NCBI GenBank assembly: GCA_937973935.1
Contig: CALJJF010000036.1
Location: 1-6,878, forward strand
DNA from: MKRK01 sp001896915
Lineage (GTDB): Bacteria; Bacillota; Clostridia; Oscillospirales; Acutalibacteraceae
DNA length: 6,878 nt
Reading direction: 5' to 3'
Made by a program: the position numbers and the translations under genes. Positions 1-6,674 of the stretch are shown piece after piece. Below the pieces are notes generated by a model. It did no database searches, had not been told where the DNA came from, and saw only the letters and a program-made list of their open reading frames with translations. Every line of letters starts with the position of its first letter. Positions within the stretch are counted from its first letter, which is position 1.

Positions 1-89
1 GCTGAAAAAGCACATTTTAAAAATGTCCCTCATCCCACAGATTTATGTGCCGGCATAAAGAATTGGCGCGGAGAAGAACATGACACTGC

Positions 90-133
90 AAAAACAGAAC
101 TGTTGAAGAGCTTTCCTCAACGGCTCTGTTTTT
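90..133 (+). terminator. Intrinsic terminator of an upstream unit
   Basis: A stem of 17 positions pairs 90-106 with 117-133 around a 10-nt loop (107-116), with one A/C mismatch at 99/124 and one T-G pair at 101/122. The descending arm ends in five T (129-133), and the matching A run on the ascending arm means it could also stop transcription from the other side. It lies before the ribosome binding site of helD, so it most likely ends whatever gene lies to the left of the window. The first 89 bases show no coding sequence I can support. The 134-221 stretch after the terminator must carry the helD promoter if there is one, but I see only a weak -10-like TATAGT (157-162) without a good -35 box. 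Confidence 0.65.
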
Positions 134-221
134 ATGATACATTACGACAGAAAACATATAGTCTTTTCTGGTATCATATCTTATCATTCATATGGCTTGA
201 AAAACGGAGGCGAACATACAA

Positions 222-2279
222 ATGGTGAACAAAAGCGAAACAGAAGAACGGGAATATCTGGCGCAGATATTAGAAAAGCTGAAACAATCCTATCGGGAAA
301 TCGATGGGAAAATACTCAATTATGCAGAGGAAATCCAAAAGGAGAAGCAGTATATCTGGGAGAACCTGACCCAGTTTGACGCTGTGGAAAAAGCGGCAAA
401 CCGCACAGAGGTGCAGCAAAAAATCATCTACGGCGAAAAGGCCAAGCTGCAAAAACGCAAAATCACCAAATTGATCGATTCTCCCTATTTCGGAAGAATC
501 GATTTTACAGAACAGGACGAGCATGAAAACAACGTGCTGTACATCGGAATCCACACCTTTACAGAAGGCGAAAACAACGAAATTTTGATTACCGACTGGC
601 GCGCCCCCGTCTCCGCTTTGTTTTATAATTTTGAAACCGGGCAAGCTTCTTACACCGCCCCAATGGGTGAGATTTTCGGAGAAATCCATGTAAAACGCCA
701 ATATAAAATCAAAAACAGCGTTATGGAATTTATGATAGAAAGCGCAATCAACATTAACGATGAAATCTTGCAAAAAGAGCTGAGCCAAACCTCCAATGAA
801 AAAATGAAAAATATTGTCGCCACCATACAAAGGGAGCAAAACACCATCATCCGCAACGAATCCTCCCGGGTTCTGATCATTCAGGGCGTGGCAGGCTCGG
901 GCAAGACCTCGATTGCGCTGCATCGGGTCGCTTTTTTGCTGTACCGGTACAAGGGCACGTTGCTTTCCAAGGATATTCTGATCATTTCCCCCAATCAGGT
1001 ATTCGGCGATTATATCTCGAACGTTTTACCGGAGCTGGGCGAAGAAGAAATTGCCGACATCGGTTTTGAAGAAATCGCAGAGCGGGAAATGGGAACAAAA
1101 ATCTCCGCCCAAACCTTTGAACAGCAGGTGTCCCGGCTCATCGACACCACCGACGAAGAAGCAATCACACGGATCCGGTTCAAAGCCACCGTTGATTTTG
1201 TCAAACTGGCGGACGAATTTTTAACCCATGCCGATGAATGTTTTTTCACCCCCTCCCCCCTGAAAATAAACGGAGTGACATTTTCACAAGAAGAGCTGTT
1301 CGCCAGCTTTCGGGCGAACAGGAAATTGCCCGTCATGCACCGGTTTGACAGGCTCACGGAAATTATCATTGACAAAAGCAATCTGGACAACGGCCGCACG
1401 GTGAAAAAAACCGAACGGAACAAAATCAAAAACGCCATCGCAGGAATGTTCAAATTCCGAACCACCATGGCGTTGTACCGGCATTTTTATGACCATATCG
1501 GCAAGTCCGAACTGTATCAACCCATGGACAAAAACACCCTTGAATATGCCGATGTGTTTCCCTATGTATACTTCAAGCTGTTTTTGGAAGGGGCCGAGGG
1601 CGATTACCGGCACATCAAACATTTGCTGGTGGACGAAATGCAGGACTATACCCCCATGCAGTATCAGGTGCTGACCAAGCTGTTCCGGTGTAAAATGACC
1701 ATTCTGGGCGACGGCAATCAGTCCGTCAACCCCTACAGCTCCACCACACTGGAAGCAATCAAAGGCATATATCCCCAAGCCGATTGTGTTGAGCTGTGCA
1801 AAAGCTACCGTTCCACCATGGAAATCATGAGCTTTGCTCAAAGCATCAAACGCAACGACAAGCTGATTCCTGTGGAACGGCACGGAGAAGAACCCCTTGT
1901 AAAAAACTGCTTTTCCCAACAGAATCAGCGGAACGAAATCATACAGCTGATCGAAGGGTTTTTACAGTCCGATTACCATTCTCTCGCCATCATATGCAAA
2001 ACCCAGCCCCGGGCACAGGAGCTGTATGAACAGCTGAAAGAAACCCATCCAACCATCAGTTTATTGAGCTTTTTCAGCAAAGAGTTCAAAGAAGGCATTG
2101 TGATCACCACCGCCCACATGGCAAAAGGACTGGAATTCGACCAAGTCATCGTCCCCGATGTAAATGCCTACACCTACCAAACTGACATCGACAAAAGCAT
2201 GCTATACATCGCCTGCACCCGCGCCATGCACAAATTGGCGGTTTTGTATTATGGGGAGAGGTCGGGGTTGATGGGGTAG
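222..2279 (+). CDS. helD: HelD-type RNA polymerase recycling ATPase (SF1 helicase-like)
   Basis: A 685-residue protein starting at ATG 222, with GGAGG at 206-210 upstream. HelD proteins bind RNA polymerase and use ATP-driven movement to strip stalled or inactive enzyme from DNA; they act in the cytoplasm and are typical of Gram-positive bacteria. The N-terminus (about 5-75) is a charged predicted coiled coil, the arm that enters the polymerase. It is followed by the PYFGRIDF (88-95) and DWRAP (125-129) blocks characteristic of the family. Helicase motifs follow in order: Q-motif glutamine Q206, Walker A GVAGSGKTS (222-230), Walker B DEMQD (471-475), motif III GDGNQS (496-501), motif IV SYRST (528-532), motif V AKGLEFD (634-640) and motif VI YIACTRA (662-668, arginine R667). 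All key residues are intact. It is somewhat shorter than B. subtilis HelD (about 774 aa by memory). It is much richer in GC than the next two genes and has its own terminator, so it is probably a separate unit. The alternative is a generic UvrD-family ATPase, but the N-terminal blocks favour HelD. Confidence 0.93.
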   Translation: MVNKSETEEREYLAQILEKLKQSYREIDGKILNYAEEIQKEKQYIWENLTQFDAVEKAANRTEVQQKIIYGEKAKLQKRKITKLIDSPYFGRIDFTEQDEHENNVLYIGIHTFTEGENNEILITDWRAPVSALFYNFETGQASYTAPMGEIFGEIHVKRQYKIKNSVMEFMIESAININDEILQKELSQTSNEKMKNIVATIQREQNTIIRNESSRVLIIQGVAGSGKTSIALHRVAFLLYRYKGTLLSKDILIISPNQVFGDYISNVLPELGEEEIADIGFEEIAEREMGTKISAQTFEQQVSRLIDTTDEEAITRIRFKATVDFVKLADEFLTHADECFFTPSPLKINGVTFSQEELFASFRANRKLPVMHRFDRLTEIIIDKSNLDNGRTVKKTERNKIKNAIAGMFKFRTTMALYRHFYDHIGKSELYQPMDKNTLEYADVFPYVYFKLFLEGAEGDYRHIKHLLVDEMQDYTPMQYQVLTKLFRCKMTILGDGNQSVNPYSSTTLEAIKGIYPQADCVELCKSYRSTMEIMSFAQSIKRNDKLIPVERHGEEPLVKNCFSQQNQRNEIIQLIEGFLQSDYHSLAIICKTQPRAQELYEQLKETHPTISLLSFFSKEFKEGIVITTAHMAKGLEFDQVIVPDVNAYTYQTDIDKSMLYIACTRAMHKLAVLYYGERSGLMG

Positions 2280-2337
2280 AAATGCGAGAGTTAGGGTAGA
2301 AGATTATTAATTAATAATAATGTTCAGTACAATTAAT

Positions 2338-2380
2338 ACCCCTCCAGTAAGTGTAATGCTTACTGGGGGGGTTGTATTAT
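2338..2380 (+). terminator. Intrinsic terminator after helD
   Basis: A 14-bp stem pairs 2338-2351 (ACCCCTCCAGTAAG) with 2359-2372 (CTTACTGGGGGGGT). One T-G pair is included, and a 7-nt loop (2352-2358) separates the arms. A T-rich tail follows (TGTATTAT, 2373-2380). It begins 58 nt after the helD stop and is very stable for its length. It separates the medium-GC helD unit from the AT-rich operon downstream, so the operon should depend on its own promoter. Confidence 0.9.
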
Positions 2381-2438
2381 AATTAATATAAAAATGTCGA
2401 AGTCGTCCTACATAATTAAGTATATTTTTACATTTTAT

Positions 2439-2467
2439 TTGCTGTTTTGAAAATTATCTGCTATAAT
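2439..2467 (+). promoter_or_regulatory. SigA-type extended -10 promoter of the nuclease/helicase operon
   Basis: A perfect TATAAT lies at 2462-2467, preceded by the extended -10 dinucleotide TG (2459-2460). A partial -35 box TTGCTG (2439-2444) sits 17 bp upstream of the -10. Transcription would start near 2474, giving a 5' leader of about 40 nt before the GTG start at 2515. The second candidate -35, TTGAAA at 2447-2452, is only 9 bp from the -10 and is not usable. No clear operator or riboswitch is seen, which fits low constitutive expression. Confidence 0.8.
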
Positions 2468-2514
2468 GAAAAAAATTTTTATATTAGCGATATTGATTTT
2501 GAAGGGGAATATTC

Positions 2515-4521
2515 GTGTATATTAATAAAGTAACGATACATAATTTTAGAACGCTTTCAAATTCCACTCTTGATTTCAAAGACAAACTTTGTCTAATGAT
2601 TGGTCGAAATAATACTGGCAAAACATCTTTTATGGTATTATTTGAAAAATTTTTAAATGGATTGAGCTTTGACTATAATGATTTCTCTGTAAATCTAAGA
2701 GAAAAAATTCTCAAATTCGATAAAGCAACTGATGAAACACAACTTTCCATTCAATTAATTCTGAACATAATATATGAAGATAGCGACGATCTTTGTAATT
2801 TATCAGAATTCATTGTTGATCTGGATCCTCAACGAAAAGATGTCAATATCCTTTTTGAATGTTCCATTAACAACGATAAGTTGACAGAAGGATTAAAAAG
2901 CGCTGGGAAGATTACACGAGATAAGTTTATCAAGAAGTATTTGAATCAGTACCTTGATAAGAATGTATACACTTTTGACAGTTACGAAGATCTGAAAACA
3001 GAAAATCGATATCGATTGATAAGGAAAGACTTTAAAGAAATAAAGAAACTTGTTGATTTTGATATTATACATGCAAAAAGAAGTGTTTCAAGTTCGGAAG
3101 AAAAGAATGGTATGAAGGTTCTTTCTGGGCTTACCACAACTTTTTTTAACAACATGAATAATAATGTTCCGGATAAGTTTGAAGAAATCAATAAATTAAT
3201 TGAAGAGATGGATTCGAAACTATGTAATAATTACGATGAATTTTTCGGAGATTTTCTAAAAAACGCAAAAGAATTTTTAACTATGGATGGTCTAAAAGTC
3301 ATATCAAATCTTAAAGCAAAGGAAATAATGAATGATTCATCAGAAGTTGTATATGGCGATGAAATAAAACAATTACCAGAATACTTAAATGGTCTCGGAC
3401 ATATGAACATTCTTTATTTGCTTCTGAATATTGAAATTAAAAAGAACAATTTCAAGGCAAATAATAAAGATATAAAATTGTTGTTCATAGAAGAACCAGA
3501 GGCACATACTCATCCTCAACTACAATATGTTTTTGCAAGAAAGATAACCGACATTTTAAGCGATTTATCTGGCATGCAAACAATAATATCGACACATTCA
3601 CCTCATATCGTCGCAAACCATCCCTTTAAAAATATAAGATATATGTTGAGCGTAAAAAGCAATGGATATTGCAACATCGATATTGTCAACTTTCATAAGA
3701 AATTAGAACAAGAGTATAAAAATGAAAAAGATTCTTTTAAATTTTTGAAACAGTATTTATCTATTGAATCGGCTGAACTATTTTTTGCAGATAAGGCAAT
3801 ATTCATTGAGGGTATTTCTGAAAGCATATTGATGCAATATTTTATTTCTCAATATGATAACGAAAAAGATGCTGAAGAAAGTGAAAAAATCAGAAAGGAT
3901 TCTAATTACAAGTCAAATTACATTTCATTGTCTTCGCAAAACATTACTGTTTTACAAGTTGGTGCAAATGCTAAGGCTTTCCGGCATTTTTTAGAGTTGC
4001 TCAATATTCCCGCTATTATTATTACGGATATAGACACAACTGCGCCAAAAGTAACAAAAAAAGGTATACGCTATAAAGCGGTTGCTGTTAGCGATCCCGA
4101 ATCTTGTAATACAAGTAATGCAACAATTAAATATTATTTTCATGCTCCTAATATCTCCGATTCTGACTTCAAAAATTGGTATGATAAAATGATAACACAT
4201 AAAGAAAATTGTATAAGTCCACAAGTGTATTTAGTGTATCAAAACAAAGAAGGTGATTATTATCCGAGAAGTTTTGAGGATGCGTTTATAAATGCTAACT
4301 TAAGTGCAATTAAAAATAATATTAAAATTTTGTGGGGATTAAAAAATACAAACAGTTTTTCAAATAAATCCAATATTTACAAACTAACCAATAATCTTAT
4401 TGATAAAAAATCAGATTTTGCTGCTTCCATCTTGTTTCTTGCCCATACCGAAAATATTGAGTGGAAAGCACCTTCGTATATTGTGGAGGGATTAAAATGG
4501 CTACAAGTACAGGTAAATTAA
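2515..4521 (+). CDS. gajA: GajA-like OLD-family ATPase/TOPRIM nuclease (Gabija)
   Basis: A 668-residue protein. The GTG start at 2515 is chosen because AAGGGG (2502-2507) precedes it by 7 nt and the first beta strand (YINKVTIHNF) follows; the next in-frame ATG would remove that strand. OLD nucleases join an ABC-type ATPase to a TOPRIM metal-dependent nuclease. Visible motifs are Walker A GRNNTGKTS (30-38), an ABC signature-like LNGLGHMN (291-298), Walker B LLFIEEPEAH (322-331) and the H-loop STHSPH (359-364). Then come TOPRIM EGISE (432-436), TOPRIM DxD TDID (504-507: D505, D507), a late lysine K631/K632 before SDFA, and a C-terminal PSYIVEGLKWL. The region from about 120 to 290 between the ATPase halves is the likely dimerisation insert. 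All expected catalytic residues are present. The overlapping UvrD-like helicase makes this the class 2 OLD / Gabija arrangement, where the nuclease nicks DNA and is held off by cellular nucleotides. It is about 90 residues longer than prototype GajA. DNA is about 30% GC, unlike helD. Confidence 0.85.
   Translation: MYINKVTIHNFRTLSNSTLDFKDKLCLMIGRNNTGKTSFMVLFEKFLNGLSFDYNDFSVNLREKILKFDKATDETQLSIQLILNIIYEDSDDLCNLSEFIVDLDPQRKDVNILFECSINNDKLTEGLKSAGKITRDKFIKKYLNQYLDKNVYTFDSYEDLKTENRYRLIRKDFKEIKKLVDFDIIHAKRSVSSSEEKNGMKVLSGLTTTFFNNMNNNVPDKFEEINKLIEEMDSKLCNNYDEFFGDFLKNAKEFLTMDGLKVISNLKAKEIMNDSSEVVYGDEIKQLPEYLNGLGHMNILYLLLNIEIKKNNFKANNKDIKLLFIEEPEAHTHPQLQYVFARKITDILSDLSGMQTIISTHSPHIVANHPFKNIRYMLSVKSNGYCNIDIVNFHKKLEQEYKNEKDSFKFLKQYLSIESAELFFADKAIFIEGISESILMQYFISQYDNEKDAEESEKIRKDSNYKSNYISLSSQNITVLQVGANAKAFRHFLELLNIPAIIITDIDTTAPKVTKKGIRYKAVAVSDPESCNTSNATIKYYFHAPNISDSDFKNWYDKMITHKENCISPQVYLVYQNKEGDYYPRSFEDAFINANLSAIKNNIKILWGLKNTNSFSNKSNIYKLTNNLIDKKSDFAASILFLAHTENIEWKAPSYIVEGLKWLQVQVN
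4485..4490 (+). promoter_or_regulatory. Ribosome binding site that fixes the helicase start
   Basis: GGAGGG lies inside the end of the nuclease gene, 6 nt before ATG 4497. A GTG at 4461 in the same frame has no comparable site and would add 12 residues (ESTFVYCGGIK and its start) unlike any helicase N-terminus. The start at 4497 is therefore preferred, and translation of the two genes is probably coupled. Confidence 0.85.
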
Positions 4522-6530
4522 ATTCTATTGATTTATGTAAAAAATGTATTGTTGAGCGAGAAAGTTTTGTGCTTCAAGGTGGTGCAGGAAGTGGTAAAAC
4601 TGAAACACTTAAAGAATTATTACTATATATAAAACACAGTGATCCTAAGGCTCGTGTTATATGCATTACACATACAAATGTCGCAGCTGATGAGATTCTG
4701 AGTCGTGTTGGCGATAAATTTACCGTAAGTACTATTCACTCTTTTTTACATAGCTTAATAAAAGATTATAAAAAGAATATTAAAAGTGTTATATTTAAAA
4801 TATTTATAATTCCGGAAATGCTTCGCGAAGAAAAATGTGAAGAAATCACTGATGCTGATTACAAAAAGGCCGAACATGAAAAATATAAAAAAATTTATCA
4901 AAAACACGCAGACAAGCTTTTTGATATTAAAAAAGAAAATAGTGCTAAGGTAACGGGAAAAAGGGAGTACGATAAAGATCCGGATCTATACAATCAATCT
5001 TTAAACAAAAAAATTAGAGATTTAAACGCTGAGATTGTTAATGCAATAGACTCAAAAGATTACTCGAAAATTTACTATAATGAAACCAAGTTTAACAGCT
5101 TTAATGACTTAAGCTATGGTCATGACGGATTATTAAGCGTTTTTCATTTGCTATTTGAAAAGTATCCGGTGCTAAGTAAAATGGTTACCGATAAGTATGA
5201 TTATATTTTTATTGATGAATATCAAGACACAAACGAAGATATAATCAAGGATTTGATAAGTATTTCAACTAATTATAATTTAACAGTAGGCTTATTTGGC
5301 GATAGTATGCAGGCAATATATAATGACGGAATTGGTGATGTTGAAAATTTCATCAAAAATTCTTCTTTGCGCAACATTCCAAAGCCAGACAATTATAGAT
5401 GTTCATATGAAGTATTAGATATAATAAATCATTTACGACTTGATGATATAAATCAAAAGGTAGTCTTTAAAAGACTAAATAATTTACAATTCGAAACAGA
5501 AGTTGACAGGCACGGAACAGTAAAAGTCCTGTATACTGTTTACGAAAACAAACCTAATGCCAATAGTCCCTGGGAAGAAAAAATCAAATATCAATCTCAG
5601 ATTGATGCACTGATAGCAGAGGCAAAAAAGCAGTGCGAAAACGCAAAAATATTAATGTTAACAAACAAATCAATCTCAGAAAAAAACGGCTTCAAGAATT
5701 TATACAAGGTATTTGATGATAGATATATCGATGTCAGTGATAGAATAGAGACCTACTTAAGATCAATTCAGGTATTAGCTGTTTGTGACATTTGTCAATC
5801 CTATAATAAGAAACAATATAATTCACTTATTAAGCAAATACGGTTAGGCGGATATTTAATTCAAAACATAAACGACAAAAAGAAATTACATGAATGCATA
5901 AAAAGTCTTGTTGAAAATTCAGAGTTATCTTTATGGGATGCGGTCAAATTTGCTAAGGCAAATAAGTTAATTAAACAGACAGAAACTTGTAGTAATGTGA
6001 TGAAAAGAAATAATGAATTCATCTCTAAGCTTTGCAAGGATGATTTTTATCAAGACTTTAAAAAACTTTTTTTTGCTGGTCAAAAAACATTTAGCAGAAT
6101 TAATGGTAACATTGGTATAAACAGTAAAGAAGAGTTTGATTATTATTTATCGCTTTATAAAAACGAGCAATTTATTGAAAAACTTTTTTCAAATGATATT
6201 AAGTTTTTAGAAGCTTTAAACTATGTTAAATATCTCGATGAAGATACAGAATATATTACTATGCACAAAACAAAAGGTTCAAGCATACCGTCGGTTATAG
6301 TTGTTATGGAGGAATTCTATTGGAATGAATATGATTTTTCCCTACTGTATTCACCGATAGAGGAATCTAAAATTCACAAAAGAAATAATTCACAAAAGCT
6401 TATATATGTTGCTTGCTCTCGTGCGAAAGAATCGCTGGTATGCGTAAGAATTTTAGAAAAAGATGAAATAAATTCTTTTTTGAATATATTCCCAGGTGCC
6501 AAGTTTATTGAAGCAAATGAGAACATATAA
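4497..6530 (+). CDS. gajB: GajB-like UvrD/Rep-family helicase (Gabija)
   Basis: A 677-residue superfamily 1 DNA helicase from ATG 4497, overlapping the nuclease gene by 25 nt in another frame. Motifs in order are Walker A GGAGSGKTE (28-36), motif Ia THTNVAA (58-64), motif Ic TIHSF (79-83), Walker B DEYQDT (240-245), motif III GDSMQAIY (268-275), motif IV NYR (299-301), motif V HKTKG (590-594) and motif VI YVACSRA (637-643, arginine R642). The ATPase core is thus intact. Two usual nucleotide contacts are missing: no glutamine occurs before residue 27, so the Q motif is absent, and motif V reads KGSSIP instead of KGLEFD. A lysine-rich, probably helical segment (about 119-183) fills the 1B region. 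In Gabija the helicase partner binds the nuclease and is switched on by DNA ends. This one is nearer full UvrD/PcrA size than prototype GajB (about 494 aa). The alternative is a related class 2 OLD-associated helicase outside Gabija in the strict sense. Confidence 0.82.
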   Translation: MATSTGKLNSIDLCKKCIVERESFVLQGGAGSGKTETLKELLLYIKHSDPKARVICITHTNVAADEILSRVGDKFTVSTIHSFLHSLIKDYKKNIKSVIFKIFIIPEMLREEKCEEITDADYKKAEHEKYKKIYQKHADKLFDIKKENSAKVTGKREYDKDPDLYNQSLNKKIRDLNAEIVNAIDSKDYSKIYYNETKFNSFNDLSYGHDGLLSVFHLLFEKYPVLSKMVTDKYDYIFIDEYQDTNEDIIKDLISISTNYNLTVGLFGDSMQAIYNDGIGDVENFIKNSSLRNIPKPDNYRCSYEVLDIINHLRLDDINQKVVFKRLNNLQFETEVDRHGTVKVLYTVYENKPNANSPWEEKIKYQSQIDALIAEAKKQCENAKILMLTNKSISEKNGFKNLYKVFDDRYIDVSDRIETYLRSIQVLAVCDICQSYNKKQYNSLIKQIRLGGYLIQNINDKKKLHECIKSLVENSELSLWDAVKFAKANKLIKQTETCSNVMKRNNEFISKLCKDDFYQDFKKLFFAGQKTFSRINGNIGINSKEEFDYYLSLYKNEQFIEKLFSNDIKFLEALNYVKYLDEDTEYITMHKTKGSSIPSVIVVMEEFYWNEYDFSLLYSPIEESKIHKRNNSQKLIYVACSRAKESLVCVRILEKDEINSFLNIFPGAKFIEANENI

Positions 6531-6555
6531 TTATTTTTATTTAGAAAACAATTAC

Positions 6556-6595
6556 AAAAGCAGGGTTGAAATTTCAACCCTGCTTTTATTTTTTT
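6556..6595 (+). terminator. Intrinsic terminator of the nuclease/helicase operon
   Basis: Bases 6556-6587 form a perfect 32-bp palindrome: the arm AAAAGCAGGGTTGAAA is followed directly by its exact reverse complement. In RNA this gives a stem of about 14 bp with a small AU loop, followed by ATTTTTTT (6588-6595). It starts 25 nt after the helicase stop. Because A runs flank the upstream arm, it can work in both directions. Confidence 0.92.
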
Positions 6596-6616
6596 GTAAA
6601 ATATTCAAATTATCGC

Positions 6617-6645
6617 TTGACTTTCTATGCGCATAACATTATAAT
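6617..6645 (+). promoter_or_regulatory. Strong SigA-type promoter of the ribbon-helix-helix gene
   Basis: The -35 box TTGACT (6617-6622) and the perfect -10 box TATAAT (6640-6645) are separated by 17 bp. Transcription should start near 6651-6653, giving a leader of little more than 20 nt before ATG 6675. The promoter follows directly on the terminator of the preceding operon, so this gene is its own unit. Palindromic elements overlap both the spacer and the start point, which implies tight repression. Confidence 0.85.
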
Positions 6646-6663
6646 AGATATGCGCATAGAAAG
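6621..6663 (+). promoter_or_regulatory. Twin-palindrome operator over the promoter (inverted repeat)
   Basis: Two 15-bp arms, CTTTCTATGCGCATA (6621-6635) and TATGCGCATAGAAAG (6649-6663), are exact reverse complements separated by 13 bp that contain the -10 box. Each arm also holds the self-palindromic decamer TATGCGCATA (6626-6635 and 6649-6658), so the sites count as direct as well as inverted repeats. Their centres are 23 bp apart, about two turns of the helix. One sits between -35 and -10 and the other on the transcription start, so protein bound to both would block RNA polymerase. The obvious candidate is the small regulator encoded immediately downstream; this is inferred from position. 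Confidence 0.8.
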
Positions 6664-6674
6664 TGAGGTGTGTT

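Noticed and set aside
2..58. Open stretch ending in TAA that could be the C-terminus of an upstream gene (ending IYVPA)
   Set aside because: Only 18 codons are visible, with no recognisable motif; another frame is also open through 228, so coding cannot be assigned, although a terminator follows at 90-133.
42..59. Small hairpin TTTATG-TGCCGG-CATAAA
   Set aside because: Six mostly A-T pairs without a U tail; too weak to call a regulatory element.
80..106. Eight-residue leader peptide (ATG at 80, TGA at 104) preceding a terminator, as in attenuation
   Set aside because: The reading frame is very short with no regulatory codon run and no alternative antiterminator pairing seen.
134..379. 81-codon reading frame overlapping the start of helD
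   Set aside because: No ribosome binding site, no domain, and most of it lies inside helD in another frame; it also begins at the foot of a terminator.
270..923. Long minus-strand reading frame (217 codons), with similar ones at 1284-1919 and 1010-1468
   Set aside because: Antisense shadows of helD produced by its codon composition; no plausible start signals or domains.
2303..2318. Perfect 16-bp palindrome ATTATTAATTAATAAT after helD
   Set aside because: Composed only of A and T in an AT-rich spacer, between a stop codon and a terminator and far from a promoter; a chance origin is likely.
4461..4496. Upstream GTG start for the helicase
   Set aside because: No ribosome binding site, and the extra 12 residues are unlike helicase N-termini; GGAGGG before ATG 4497 decides the start.
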